Source of the DNA: Oceanospirillaceae bacterium
GTDB taxonomy: Bacteria > Pseudomonadota > Gammaproteobacteria > Pseudomonadales > Balneatricaceae
NCBI GenBank assembly: GCA_023954795.1
Contig: JAGSHA010000059.1
Location: 1-12,085, forward strand
Direction: 5' to 3'
DNA length: 12,085 nt
In this document: one piece after another, positions 1 through 6,971 of the stretch
How positions within the stretch are numbered: position 1 is the stretch's first letter
How the letters are laid out: each line of letters opens with the position of its first letter
The notes under the pieces: generated by a model
Seen by the model: only the letters and a program-made list of their open reading frames with translations
The model's database searches: none
What the model was told of the DNA's origin: nothing
Translations under genes and position numbers: made by a program

Positions 1-1440
1 ATTACCATCCGCATCAATCGCCAGATCTTCAGGACACGTTGGGAAGCCCAGAGGTGGTGATTTCAGCGGTGTATTCGGCGCCATCTCTTTGGCTGGTTTG
101 ATACCCGGTGGAACATGTTTCGGGAACGGTGGCTTCGCCAGATGGCCCCCAGGACAGTCAATCGTGCCCAGCAGAACCTGCAGCAAGTGGATCGCACGAC
201 AGGTCTGGAAACCGTTGGAGTGTGCGGAGATACCACGCATCGCATGCATGGATACCGGACGACCGATGAACTTGTCTTGTTTACGACCTGCCCAGTCGGT
301 CCACTCTACATCGATAGTAATGGTTTCTTTGAACGCGACGTGCGCCATTTCCAGCGCCATGCGTTCGATATCTTCAGCGGCAACACCACACTCTTTCGCG
401 GCATTTTCCGGTGCGTACTGCTCGTCCATGTACTTGTCGAGCATGATAGTCATGGCGGTGCGCAGTGGCGTACCATCAGGTGCGGTGTGCTCACCAAACA
501 AAGCGGGATTAATATCCGGCAGGTTGGCATCTACAAACTGTTCTTTAACCAGATCCCACACTTGCGGCTGTTCACTGTCGCCCCGGTAGAACAGGCCATC
601 ACCCTTCTGTCCCGGCGTGTTCACAACCAGCTGTGCTGAGTTGGTGTAACGGATCAGGAACTCTTCATCCACCAGCTGGTTTTTCAGCAGTACATGAACC
701 ATCGACAGCGCCAGTACCGCATCAGTACCCGGACGGATCGCAACCCACTCATCGGCAATTGCCTGATAGCCGGTACGAACAGGGTTCACCGCAACAAACT
801 TAGCGCCGCGCTCTTTGATCTTCTTCAAACCCAGTTTGATCGGGTTGGAGCTGTGGTCTTCCGCCACGCCCCACATCATGAAGTATTTGGTGTTATCCCA
901 ATCCGGATCGCCAAATTCCCAGAATGCGTGACCCATGGTGTACAGACCGCCCGCCGCCATGTTCACGGAGCAGAAACCACCGTGTGCAGCCCAGTTAATG
1001 GTGCCGAACTGGCTCGCCCACATACCGGTCAGTGCCTGCATCTGGTCACGACCTGTGAAGTACGCCAGTTTTTTAGGGTCGGTTGCACGGATGTGAGACA
1101 GGCGCTTTTCAAGCATATCCAGCGCCTGTTCCCAGGAGATCTCTTCGAACTCACCTGCACCACGTTCGGTACCCGGCTTACGCAGCAACGGCGAGCTAAG
1201 CTTCGCCGGAGAGTACTGCTTCATAATGCCTGAGTTGCCTTTGGCGCAGAGGACACCCTTATTGATTGGATGGTTGGGGTTACCCTGAATGAAACGGACC
1301 TTGTTGTCCTCTACTGTGACTTTGATGCCACAGCGACAGGCACACATATAACAGGTCGTGTATTTGGTCTCTTGGTTGTCCCGATCTTCAAACTCAGGAA
1401 GGCCAGACTGAACCGGAATTACATTGGCTTGGCTTGTCAT
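1..1440 (-). CDS. soeA: SoeA-type sulfite dehydrogenase, molybdopterin subunit (C-terminus beyond window)
   Basis: The minus-strand frame is open from an ATG at 1438-1440 to the left edge, giving 480 residues of a protein whose family usually has about 950-1000. The N-terminus carries a [4Fe-4S] motif, Cys30-x2-Cys33-x3-Cys37-x27-Cys65, with an extra Cys35 (CYMCACRC). AHGGFCSVNMA follows at 152-161, where Cys157 is a candidate molybdenum ligand, and GRPVSMHAMRGISAHSNGFQ lies at 393-412. This combination is what I recall of SoeA, the catalytic subunit of the cytoplasmic SoeABC complex, which oxidises sulfite to sulfate and passes electrons to quinone. No twin-arginine signal precedes the cluster, which fits cytoplasmic location. 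A GGTGG ribosome-binding sequence sits nine bases before the ATG. The iron-sulfur and membrane-anchor genes (soeB, soeC) would be expected beyond the left edge. A thiosulfate/polysulfide reductase or other DMSO-reductase-family enzyme is the alternative. Confidence 0.78.
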   Translation of the reverse strand, partial: MTSQANVIPVQSGLPEFEDRDNQETKYTTCYMCACRCGIKVTVEDNKVRFIQGNPNHPINKGVLCAKGNSGIMKQYSPAKLSSPLLRKPGTERGAGEFEEISWEQALDMLEKRLSHIRATDPKKLAYFTGRDQMQALTGMWASQFGTINWAAHGGFCSVNMAAGGLYTMGHAFWEFGDPDWDNTKYFMMWGVAEDHSSNPIKLGLKKIKERGAKFVAVNPVRTGYQAIADEWVAIRPGTDAVLALSMVHVLLKNQLVDEEFLIRYTNSAQLVVNTPGQKGDGLFYRGDSEQPQVWDLVKEQFVDANLPDINPALFGEHTAPDGTPLRTAMTIMLDKYMDEQYAPENAAKECGVAAEDIERMALEMAHVAFKETITIDVEWTDWAGRKQDKFIGRPVSMHAMRGISAHSNGFQTCRAIHLLQVLLGTIDCPGGHLAKPPFPKHVPPGIKPAKEMAPNTPLKSPPLGFPTCPEDLAIDADGN

Positions 1441-1487
1441 ATTTATTATCCACCGTTGCATCAGTGCCGTATCACTGACGCAGTTTT

Positions 1488-1531
1488 TATATACCGCGAC
1501 GAGCGTCGGTTTGTCCTAAACCACTAGGACA
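1488..1531 (-). promoter_or_regulatory. Putative promoter and operator of the molybdoenzyme gene
   Basis: On the minus strand a TATATA -10-like box lies at 1488-1493. Seventeen bases upstream is GGACAA (1511-1516), a poor -35. That poor -35 overlaps a perfect dyad, TGTCCTA-N6-TAGGACA (1512-1531). A second dyad, TCAGTG-N6-CACTGA (1461-1478), lies between the -10 box and the start codon. A weak -35 under a dyad would suit an activator, but no regulator is identified and the promoter is not proven. Confidence 0.35.
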
Positions 1532-1726
1532 GCCTCACGAAGTTATAGCTCTGATATTCATGCTATGGGGGGGGCTGTTTCCAGACAACGACCAGACCGC
1601 GGGCGCAGATGGGGCCAGCATGGAAAACAGTGGTACCAGAGGGGGACTGGCCTAAACAGGGGGTTAAGGTTGGCCCCAAACCAATGCATTAGGTATTGCA
1701 CACGCGGATTTTCAACAGGGTGAATT

Positions 1727-1803
1727 TGTAGGGCAGCCTTTAGGCTTCACTCCTAACTGTAGGGTAGGCTTCAGCCTACCGGCAGCCTAAAGGCTGCCCT
1801 ACA
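1727..1803. repeat. REP/MITE-like inverted-repeat element with nested hairpin
   Basis: The outer arms are a perfect 20-bp inverted repeat, left TGTAGGGCAGCCTTTAGGCT at 1727-1746 and its exact complement at 1784-1803. Between them is a second hairpin, GGTAGGCT (1763-1770) with AGCCTACC (1773-1780). Both stems are built from the same GTAGGG...AGGCT words, so the element looks assembled from related units. It could fold as a two-level cruciform. This is the form of REP/BIME or small non-autonomous elements scattered between genes in gammaproteobacteria. Assignment to a named family is not possible from one copy. Confidence 0.65.
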
Positions 1804-1834
1804 GAACACATCTAAACATAAAGTAAGCAGACAC

Positions 1835-1861
1835 AAAAAAGGCGCCTAAATTCGGCGCCTT
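1835..1861 (-). terminator. Rho-independent terminator of the aldehyde dehydrogenase gene
   Basis: A GC-rich 8-bp stem, AAGGCGCC (1839-1846) with GGCGCCTT (1854-1861), encloses a 7-base loop. Reading the minus strand, it begins 17 bases after the dehydrogenase stop codon and ends in a run of T from the A-tract at 1835-1840. This is a canonical intrinsic terminator. Confidence 0.85.
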
Positions 1862-1878
1862 ATTCAATACATATTCTT

Positions 1879-3312
1879 TTATAACCAACCAGTTACCACT
1901 TTAACCTCAAGGAACTCCTCCAGTCCCCAGGCACCACCTTCTCGGCCGTTACCTGACTGCTTATAACCACCGAACGGCGCCCCTGCTCCCAGCATCTCAC
2001 CATTGATCTGGACCATGCCGGAACGCAACTGACGCGCGATACGGTTTGCCTTTTCACCGTCCTGTGTCTGGATGTAATTGGTCAGTCCGTAGAGGGTATC
2101 GTTCGCAATCTGAACCGCTTCTTCTTCGCTATCAAACGGAATGATAGACAGCACTGGACCAAAGATCTCTTCACGCGCAATCGCCATCTCATTGTTCACA
2201 TCAGCGAACACGGTTGGCCGCACAAAGTAGCCCTTTTCCAATCCTTCCGGTTTACCGGGGCCACCCGCGACCAGACGCGCACCCTCAGCGATACCTTTAT
2301 CAATCATTCCCTGAATCTTCTCATACTGCAGACCAGAGACCACTGGACCAATATGACGCCCTTCAATAGACGCGAGATCAACACTGGTCTTCGCTGCCAC
2401 ATCGGCCGCAGTCGCCACCGCCTGATCATAAACAGAGCGTTCAACCAGCATCCGCGTTGGCGCATTACAGGACTGCCCGGTGTTGTTAAAGCAATGACGC
2501 ACACCGCGTACAACGGCTTTTTCATCGGCATCAGCAAAGACAATATTCGCACCTTTGCCGCCCAGCTCCAGGCTCACACGCTTCACCGTGTCCGCTGCAT
2601 TTTTGGAGATTGCGACACCCGCACGGGTGGAGCCCGTAAACGAGATCATATCGACATCAGGATGACCGGATAGCTCGGAGCCCACCCCAACACCATCACC
2701 ATTCACAAGGTTAAATACACCTGCCGGGAAACCTGCCTCATCGATCATTTCAGCAAACAGCACGGAGGAAAGAGGAGACACTTCAGACGGCTTAAGCACC
2801 ATCGTGCAACCCGCAGCCATCGCTGCAATCACCTTCAATGCCACCTGATTCATTGGCCAGTTCCACGGCGTAATCAAGCCGCAAACACCCACCGGTTCAT
2901 ACAGAATATGGTTATTAGGTGCCTGATCGCCCAGTGGTTGCTCAAACTCGAAGTTCTTTAATGCACGCATCAGGTTCTTGATATGGCCAGCGCCCGCGCC
3001 CCATTGAGCGGTTTTAGCCAGCGCCATCGGCGCGCCCATCTCGGTTGAAATAGCTTCAGCCATCTCAGCCGAACGCGCTTTATAAATAGCATAGAGTTTT
3101 TCCAGCAACGCCATACGTTCCTCTTTGCTGGTCTGGCTCCAACCTTCAAAGGCATTGCGCGCAGCCGCCACAGCAGCATCTGTATCTTCTTTGGCACCCA
3201 AAGAGATCACAGCACAGGGTTCTTCCGTCGACGGATTAATTACTTCGAAGTCGTTTGTACGAGCAGGTGAAACCCACTGCCCATTGATATAAAACTCGCG
3301 CTTTTCCAGCAT
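1879..3312 (-). CDS. NAD(P)-dependent aldehyde dehydrogenase, CddD/SSP0762-like
   Basis: This is a full-length 477-residue aldehyde dehydrogenase superfamily enzyme oxidising an aldehyde to a carboxylic acid with NAD(P)+ in the cytoplasm. Visible family features are PWNWP at 149-153 (Asn151 oxyanion hole), Lys174 in KPSE, FTGSTRAG at 225-232 of the cofactor fold, the general base Glu249 in LELGGK, catalytic Cys282 in GQSCNAPTR, EEIFGPV at 381-387 and PFGGYKQSGNGRE at 446-458. The NAPTR sequence after the catalytic Cys and the C-terminal GLEEFLEVK resemble the CddD-like subfamily, which includes 6-oxolaurate dehydrogenase; substrate here is unknown. The ATG is preceded by AAGGGCGATAAGG. The gene is monocistronic, with its own terminator and about 280 non-coding bases upstream. 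All catalytic residues are present. Confidence 0.93.
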   Translation of the reverse strand: MLEKREFYINGQWVSPARTNDFEVINPSTEEPCAVISLGAKEDTDAAVAAARNAFEGWSQTSKEERMALLEKLYAIYKARSAEMAEAISTEMGAPMALAKTAQWGAGAGHIKNLMRALKNFEFEQPLGDQAPNNHILYEPVGVCGLITPWNWPMNQVALKVIAAMAAGCTMVLKPSEVSPLSSVLFAEMIDEAGFPAGVFNLVNGDGVGVGSELSGHPDVDMISFTGSTRAGVAISKNAADTVKRVSLELGGKGANIVFADADEKAVVRGVRHCFNNTGQSCNAPTRMLVERSVYDQAVATAADVAAKTSVDLASIEGRHIGPVVSGLQYEKIQGMIDKGIAEGARLVAGGPGKPEGLEKGYFVRPTVFADVNNEMAIAREEIFGPVLSIIPFDSEEEAVQIANDTLYGLTNYIQTQDGEKANRIARQLRSGMVQINGEMLGAGAPFGGYKQSGNGREGGAWGLEEFLEVKVVTGWL

Positions 3313-3346
3313 CCTTATCGCCCTTTGCTCTAGTGACTATTGTTAT

Positions 3347-3381
3347 TAGGTACATACAAATACAGTAAGTAATAGTACCTA
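3347..3381. promoter_or_regulatory. Inverted repeat upstream of the aldehyde dehydrogenase gene
   Basis: TAGGTAC (3347-3353) and its exact complement GTACCTA (3375-3381) flank 21 AT-rich bases, starting 35 bases upstream of the start codon. On the minus strand this is where a promoter should lie, and a weak TAATAA -10-like box (3342-3347) touches it. It is plausible as an operator. No regulator gene is adjacent. Confidence 0.3.
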
Positions 3382-3590
3382 CTTCCTTTAGTCTAAGTCA
3401 TGGTTTTCACTTATAAAGGACGATTTCGACCAATTGGCAGAAAAACAGGATGGATTTTGTGACACGCCCAGTCATTCAGGGCGATTGATGAGATGGAGGG
3501 ATAACATTTCCGGCGTTACAGGCCGTATCGGCAATGCATATACGCACGCCCTGCAACCTCAGATATCATTTTGAGATGAATAGCCAAGCG

Positions 3591-4514
3591 CTAAATATTG
3601 GGTTTATCCAGCTCAAGGGTACCCGCTGATTTGGCCACTTTTGCACGTTTCAACGCATCAACAGAGAAGACGATAAACCCGGCCCAGACAAGTCCAAACG
3701 TGGTGAGACGCTCGGCATCAATCGCTTCACCAAATACGAATACCGCCAGCAGGAAATACAAGGTGGGTTCGATATATTGAAGGATGGCGACGGACGACAG
3801 GTTTTTCATACGCACCACGCCAAAAGCAAACAGGCCCAACGGCAAGATCGTCATCGGTGCGGTCAGCGCCAACAGCAAACGTACATCACCTTCTCCAGCC
3901 TCCCAGTGGGTCTTGCCTGCTGTTCCGATCAGGTAAAACAAGGCAAACGGAATCATCAGGATTACTTCCGCACTCAGCCCGTTCAGCGTATCGATCTTCA
4001 CCTGCTTTTTGATCACACCATAACAGCCAAATGCCAGCGCGATACCGACAGTAATCCATGGAAACGTATCGAGGTTAAGGCACGCGTAGATAAAACCCGA
4101 TGCACACAGAATCAGCGCCAACTTTTGCAAGGGTGTTAACCGCTCACGGAGATAAAGCACACCAATCAAAATACTGATCAGTGGAGTAAGGAAGAACGCA
4201 AGGCTAACCATCAATACCTGTCCATGGGTCGCCCCCCACGTATTCAGGTACCAGCTCGTAGAGATACAGGCCGTAGAGAGAAATAGCCAAAAGAACGTCT
4301 TAGGATCCATCAACATCTTGAACACCCGCACAGGAGTGACCGTCAGCCACAAAAGCAACGCCATGAGAGGAACCGACCACAACACACGGAGGGCAAAGAT
4401 CTCCATCGCCTCAACACCTTTGAGGTACTGATAGAACAAGGGCATCAGGCCCCATACGGTGTAGGCAGATAAGGTCCAGAATAGACCGTTTTGTGGCAGA
4501 TTTGATGGTTGCAT
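3591..4514 (-). CDS. rarD: RarD-type EamA family permease
   Basis: This 307-residue integral membrane protein has about ten hydrophobic segments, arranged as two EamA repeats of the drug/metabolite transporter superfamily. RarD-family features include an N-terminal G-x-x-x-x-L-S-A-Y-x-x-W-G-L-M-P-L-F pattern at 10-27, E38/R43 followed by WS at 46-47, YLNTWG at 89-94, ERLTPLQ at 124-130, YGVIKK at 165-170 and QYIEPTLYF at 246-254 near the last helices. Members are inner-membrane permeases of unknown substrate; the name comes from a chloramphenicol-sensitivity phenotype. Length is normal for the family. No good Shine-Dalgarno sequence precedes the ATG, yet the start agrees with family N-termini. 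It has its own promoter and appears monocistronic; I see no clear intrinsic terminator in 3313-3590. Confidence 0.88.
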   Translation of the reverse strand: MQPSNLPQNGLFWTLSAYTVWGLMPLFYQYLKGVEAMEIFALRVLWSVPLMALLLWLTVTPVRVFKMLMDPKTFFWLFLSTACISTSWYLNTWGATHGQVLMVSLAFFLTPLISILIGVLYLRERLTPLQKLALILCASGFIYACLNLDTFPWITVGIALAFGCYGVIKKQVKIDTLNGLSAEVILMIPFALFYLIGTAGKTHWEAGEGDVRLLLALTAPMTILPLGLFAFGVVRMKNLSSVAILQYIEPTLYFLLAVFVFGEAIDAERLTTFGLVWAGFIVFSVDALKRAKVAKSAGTLELDKPNI

Positions 4515-4555
4515 GGATTGCGGAACACACTTCAGCGAGATGGAAAGAAGGCGGC

Positions 4556-4583
4556 ATTATCCGTATGCACCAAAATAGGTCAA
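4556..4583 (-). promoter_or_regulatory. Sigma-70 promoter of rarD
   Basis: On the minus strand TTGACC (4578-4583) and GATAAT (4556-4561) are separated by 16 bases; each matches its consensus at five of six positions. Transcription would start near 4549, about 35 bases before the rarD ATG. This separates rarD from the ABC membrane-domain gene upstream. Confidence 0.6.
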
Positions 4584-4691
4584 TTAAAGAATTTTGAACA
4601 ATGTATAAGATCACCTGATATTTCATTCATAGTGAAATTTTCAGAGACACGCGGGCATACCTTCAGCGTATCTCTTGAGGTATACGTTTAT

Positions 4692-5561
4692 TTACTGAAG
4701 TGCATTTTGCGGATTATTGATTCGCGCCGTGATTTCATTCAACCGTGTAAAGCCCTGCAGCGCTTCAGGTAATATCAGAGCCGCACCAATGTATTCCCAT
4801 GAATAGGTGACAATTGAAAAAATGGTTCCTACGGTCAAGCCATCAAGCCGTGCTGCCAGCCACAAGTTCCCCACGATAAATACCGATATTGCCGCGAATA
4901 TCAGGCCATAAAGAACCGCTTCCACATCAGACTGTTTCACCTCCCAGCGGCGCAGCAGTGACAGATGTTTAGGTAATGCCAGGTAAAAGCGACTGCTTCG
5001 CTCCAACAGGGATACCTGACGTTCAACCTGGGCATTCAACGCTTGGTTGAGTCGATAGAACGTGCGATGAAAACAGCCGTATAGCAGTAACATCACCACC
5101 GTGACACCCATAGCGGATAGAGCAAGATCTCCCCCAAACGACGTTAACACCACCAGCGACACGACTATCTGAGTCATGCTCGTGATGAGCTGCGGTACCT
5201 GATGCTCTAAGAAGTCGACTAACTCCCGCGACATGTCCAGGCGAGCACTGCGTACCGACAATGGCAACGCATGGTTAAGGCGATCCACTTCCAAGCCCAG
5301 CTCAACTTTCATGGCCCCATATACCCGCGTGTCATAGACACGTCGTGCGACGGAGATCAGCGTCAACAACATCAGCACAACAAAGAGCGAAACCAGATCA
5401 TCAATATTTCCCTCTTGAAGACCGTCAATGGTCAATCCGATAAACAGGGGAATAGATGCCAACAAGAGGTTTTCGACCAAAACAAGACACCAGGTTGCAG
5501 ACACTCGCCTGCGGTTGCCCCTGATTAAAGCACGCAGATTCACCTTTCTTTCCTTCAACAC
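4692..5561 (-). CDS. Stand-alone ABC-exporter six-helix membrane domain, no ATPase domain
   Basis: The frame encodes about 290 residues that match only the transmembrane half of a type I ABC exporter, of the kind grouped as ABC_membrane_3. Hydrophobic segments are near 25-48, 57-75, 128-145, 148-165, 215-235 and 243-268. Between helices 4 and 5 a charged stretch, QVERQVSLLERSSRFY at 179-194, resembles the long cytoplasmic helices that contact the ATPase. The protein stops after the last helix. No Walker A, LSGGQ or Walker B sequence follows, and neither neighbour encodes an ATPase, so it is not a simple split gene within this window. The start is uncertain: GAGAGGG lies upstream of GTG codons at 5564 and 5561 and a TTG at 5558. 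I chose 5561; 5564 is equally open. It diverges from the radical SAM gene across a shared control region. Confidence 0.8.
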   Translation of the reverse strand: MLKERKVNLRALIRGNRRRVSATWCLVLVENLLLASIPLFIGLTIDGLQEGNIDDLVSLFVVLMLLTLISVARRVYDTRVYGAMKVELGLEVDRLNHALPLSVRSARLDMSRELVDFLEHQVPQLITSMTQIVVSLVVLTSFGGDLALSAMGVTVVMLLLYGCFHRTFYRLNQALNAQVERQVSLLERSSRFYLALPKHLSLLRRWEVKQSDVEAVLYGLIFAAISVFIVGNLWLAARLDGLTVGTIFSIVTYSWEYIGAALILPEALQGFTRLNEITARINNPQNALQ

Positions 5562-5600
5562 CACGCCCTCTCAAAACCCTGCTGCAGATCAAAATATAAG

Positions 5601-5616
5601 TTGTCATTTTTGACAA
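5601..5616. promoter_or_regulatory. Operator-like palindrome 1, TTGTCA-N4-TGACAA
   Basis: This is a perfect 6-4-6 dyad at 5601-5606 and 5611-5616. It lies immediately downstream of the -10 box of the leftward promoter and covers its expected start site (about 5610). It repeats the half-sites of palindrome 2, centred 37 bp away, so one dimeric regulator probably reads both. Confidence 0.55.
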
Positions 5617-5644
5617 TCTATATAATTTCACCTTAAATTGTCAA
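5617..5644 (-). promoter_or_regulatory. Leftward sigma-70 promoter for the ABC membrane-domain gene
   Basis: The minus strand has a perfect TTGACA (5639-5644), a 16-base spacer and TATAGA (5617-5622). The predicted start near 5610 leaves a leader of about 45-50 bases before the GTG start. Its -35 lies in palindrome 2 and palindrome 1 covers the start site, a layout suited to repression. Confidence 0.65.
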
Positions 5645-5653
5645 CATTGACAG
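5638..5653. promoter_or_regulatory. Operator-like palindrome 2, shared by divergent promoters
   Basis: TTGTCA-ACAT-TGACAG contains a perfect inner dyad, TGTCAA-CA-TTGACA (5639-5652). The left half, read on the minus strand, is the -35 of the leftward promoter; the right half is the -35 of the rightward promoter. A protein bound here would block both at once. Because TTGACA is also the -35 consensus, part of the symmetry could simply be two back-to-back promoters. The matching dyad at 5601-5616, which is not explained that way, argues for a real operator. Confidence 0.6.
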
Positions 5654-5675
5654 CATTTAGAGCAATCCATTTAAG
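5647..5675 (+). promoter_or_regulatory. Rightward sigma-70 promoter for the radical SAM gene
   Basis: TTGACA (5647-5652) is followed after 17 bases by TTTAAG (5670-5675), which matches four of six -10 positions. Transcription would start near 5682, just before the GAGAGA ribosome-binding sequence and the ATG at 5711. A start there leaves the alternative TTG at 5690 almost without leader, which also favours the ATG. Confidence 0.55.
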
Positions 5676-5710
5676 ACACGGCTCGAGTCTTGATACAGAG
5701 AGATTTAGCA

Positions 5711-6952
5711 ATGAAGGTGACTTTAATAAAAGCCTCCGCCTCAGGAGCATTTAAAGACTACAAAGCATACATGGGCGCCCCGCCACAAAGCGTCTATTCC
5801 CTTGCCGCAACCACACCTGAATATATTGATATAGACATCATCGACGAAACCTCTGACAAGCCGGCTCCTATCAGACTGGAGAGCGACCTGGTCGCTATAT
5901 TTATGTCAACGCCCGATGCAATGCGGGGCTATGAGTTGGCAGATCGCTATCGTGCGCAAAATATCACCGTCGTTTTTGGCGGCCTCCATACATCATTTCT
6001 GCCTGACGAAGGACTGATACACAGTGACGCGGTGCTGATCGGGGAAGCAGAGACCACCTGGCCTCACCTATTGGATGATTTCGCAAACGGCAGATTGCAG
6101 GCGAGATACGAACAATCCCGCCCTTCAGATCTGGCAAAACTTCATCGCTATCCGCATGAGTATATGGACCTGGCCCCCTATCAAGGGCTTGGATCTGTGG
6201 TTGTATCCAGGGGTTGTAAGTTTCAGTGCAGTTACTGCACCGTGCACCGTTTCTTTCCCGAATTCCGTACACGCCCCGTCGGCCAGATTGTTGACGAAAT
6301 TCGTAGCTCCGGGCTCGAATACATTGAGCTACACGCAGACAATTTGGTGGCGGACCGGGAATTTGCATTCGAATTATTTGAAGCTCTGAAACCGCTAAAC
6401 ATTCAATGGCTCGCGGAAGCAACTATCAACATTGCGGAACACGACGATCTTTTGAACGCCGCAGCTGAAAGTGGCCTGTTCTATCTTTTATCCGGTATAG
6501 AGACACCATCCCATGCGGCACTTAAAGCGGCGGGTAAAGGGTTTATTCGGGTAGACCGTACAAAAGACTATATTCGTAAGCTTCACGATTACGGTATCGC
6601 GGTGGACTCGGCCATGCTCTTTGGCTTTGACGAACATTCCCCTGATATTTTTGAAGAGACATTAGCGTTTGTAGACGATGTTGAACTGGATGTTTGCCAT
6701 TCAGTCATCGTCACTCCGTACCCAGGTACTTTGCTGTATAACCAATTGAACGAGCAGAATCGCATATTGCATCAGGACTGGTCACGCTATGACGGCACAA
6801 ACGCAGTGTTTGTACCCAAACAGATGACCGCTCATGAACTGGAAGACGGGTTGAACGGGTTCCATGAACAATATAATTCTCTTGGACGTGGCCTAAAACG
6901 CCGCTTTACGAAAGCACGAAACCTGGGCTGGATTAACTCTTCCTATATGTGA
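5711..6952 (+). CDS. Cobalamin-binding-type (class B) radical SAM protein
   Basis: From the ATG at 5711 this is 413 residues. An N-terminal Rossmann-like region, about 1-125, has the order seen in B12-binding domains of radical SAM enzymes: MKVTLIKA, then VVFGGLHTSFLPDE at 87-100 and VLIGEAETTWPHLLDDF at 108-124. The cobalamin lower-ligand motif DxHxxG is not visible, as in many class B members. The radical SAM core follows, with Cys169-x3-Cys173-x2-Cys176 binding the [4Fe-4S] cluster that cleaves S-adenosylmethionine. YIELHADN at 204-211 and LLSGIETPSHAAL at 259-271 fit later strands of the barrel. Such enzymes methylate or rearrange unactivated carbon; the substrate here is unknown. It precedes a small membrane protein by 19 bases and diverges from an ABC membrane domain, suggesting a lipid or exported product. 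A TTG at 5690 would add seven residues and is less likely. Confidence 0.88.
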   Translation: MKVTLIKASASGAFKDYKAYMGAPPQSVYSLAATTPEYIDIDIIDETSDKPAPIRLESDLVAIFMSTPDAMRGYELADRYRAQNITVVFGGLHTSFLPDEGLIHSDAVLIGEAETTWPHLLDDFANGRLQARYEQSRPSDLAKLHRYPHEYMDLAPYQGLGSVVVSRGCKFQCSYCTVHRFFPEFRTRPVGQIVDEIRSSGLEYIELHADNLVADREFAFELFEALKPLNIQWLAEATINIAEHDDLLNAAAESGLFYLLSGIETPSHAALKAAGKGFIRVDRTKDYIRKLHDYGIAVDSAMLFGFDEHSPDIFEETLAFVDDVELDVCHSVIVTPYPGTLLYNQLNEQNRILHQDWSRYDGTNAVFVPKQMTAHELEDGLNGFHEQYNSLGRGLKRRFTKARNLGWINSSYM

Positions 6953-6971
6953 TGCCACGCAGGAGGCACGT

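Larger units (their letters stand above)
1441..1878. other. Intergenic region between molybdoenzyme and aldehyde dehydrogenase genes
   Basis: No convincing gene lies in these 438 bases. From left to right they hold the leader and probable promoter of the molybdoenzyme gene (1441-1531), an eight-G run at 1567-1574 followed by several runs of four or five G to about 1665, the inverted-repeat element at 1727-1803, and the aldehyde dehydrogenase terminator at 1835-1861. Confidence 0.7.

Noticed and set aside
694..1233. Open plus-strand frame of 179 codons, with others at 89-639 and 1270-1527
   Set aside because: They lie opposite the molybdoenzyme gene, whose minus-strand translation carries complete family motifs through this stretch; they are antisense shadows.
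1727..1803. Possible CRISPR or phage attachment site at the inverted-repeat cluster
   Set aside because: The units are inverted with short unequal gaps, there are no regularly spaced direct repeats, and no cas gene or integrase is present.
3420..3576. Open plus-strand stretch of about 50 codons between the aldehyde dehydrogenase and rarD genes
   Set aside because: It has no start codon with a ribosome-binding site and resembles no family I recognise, so it is more likely chance.
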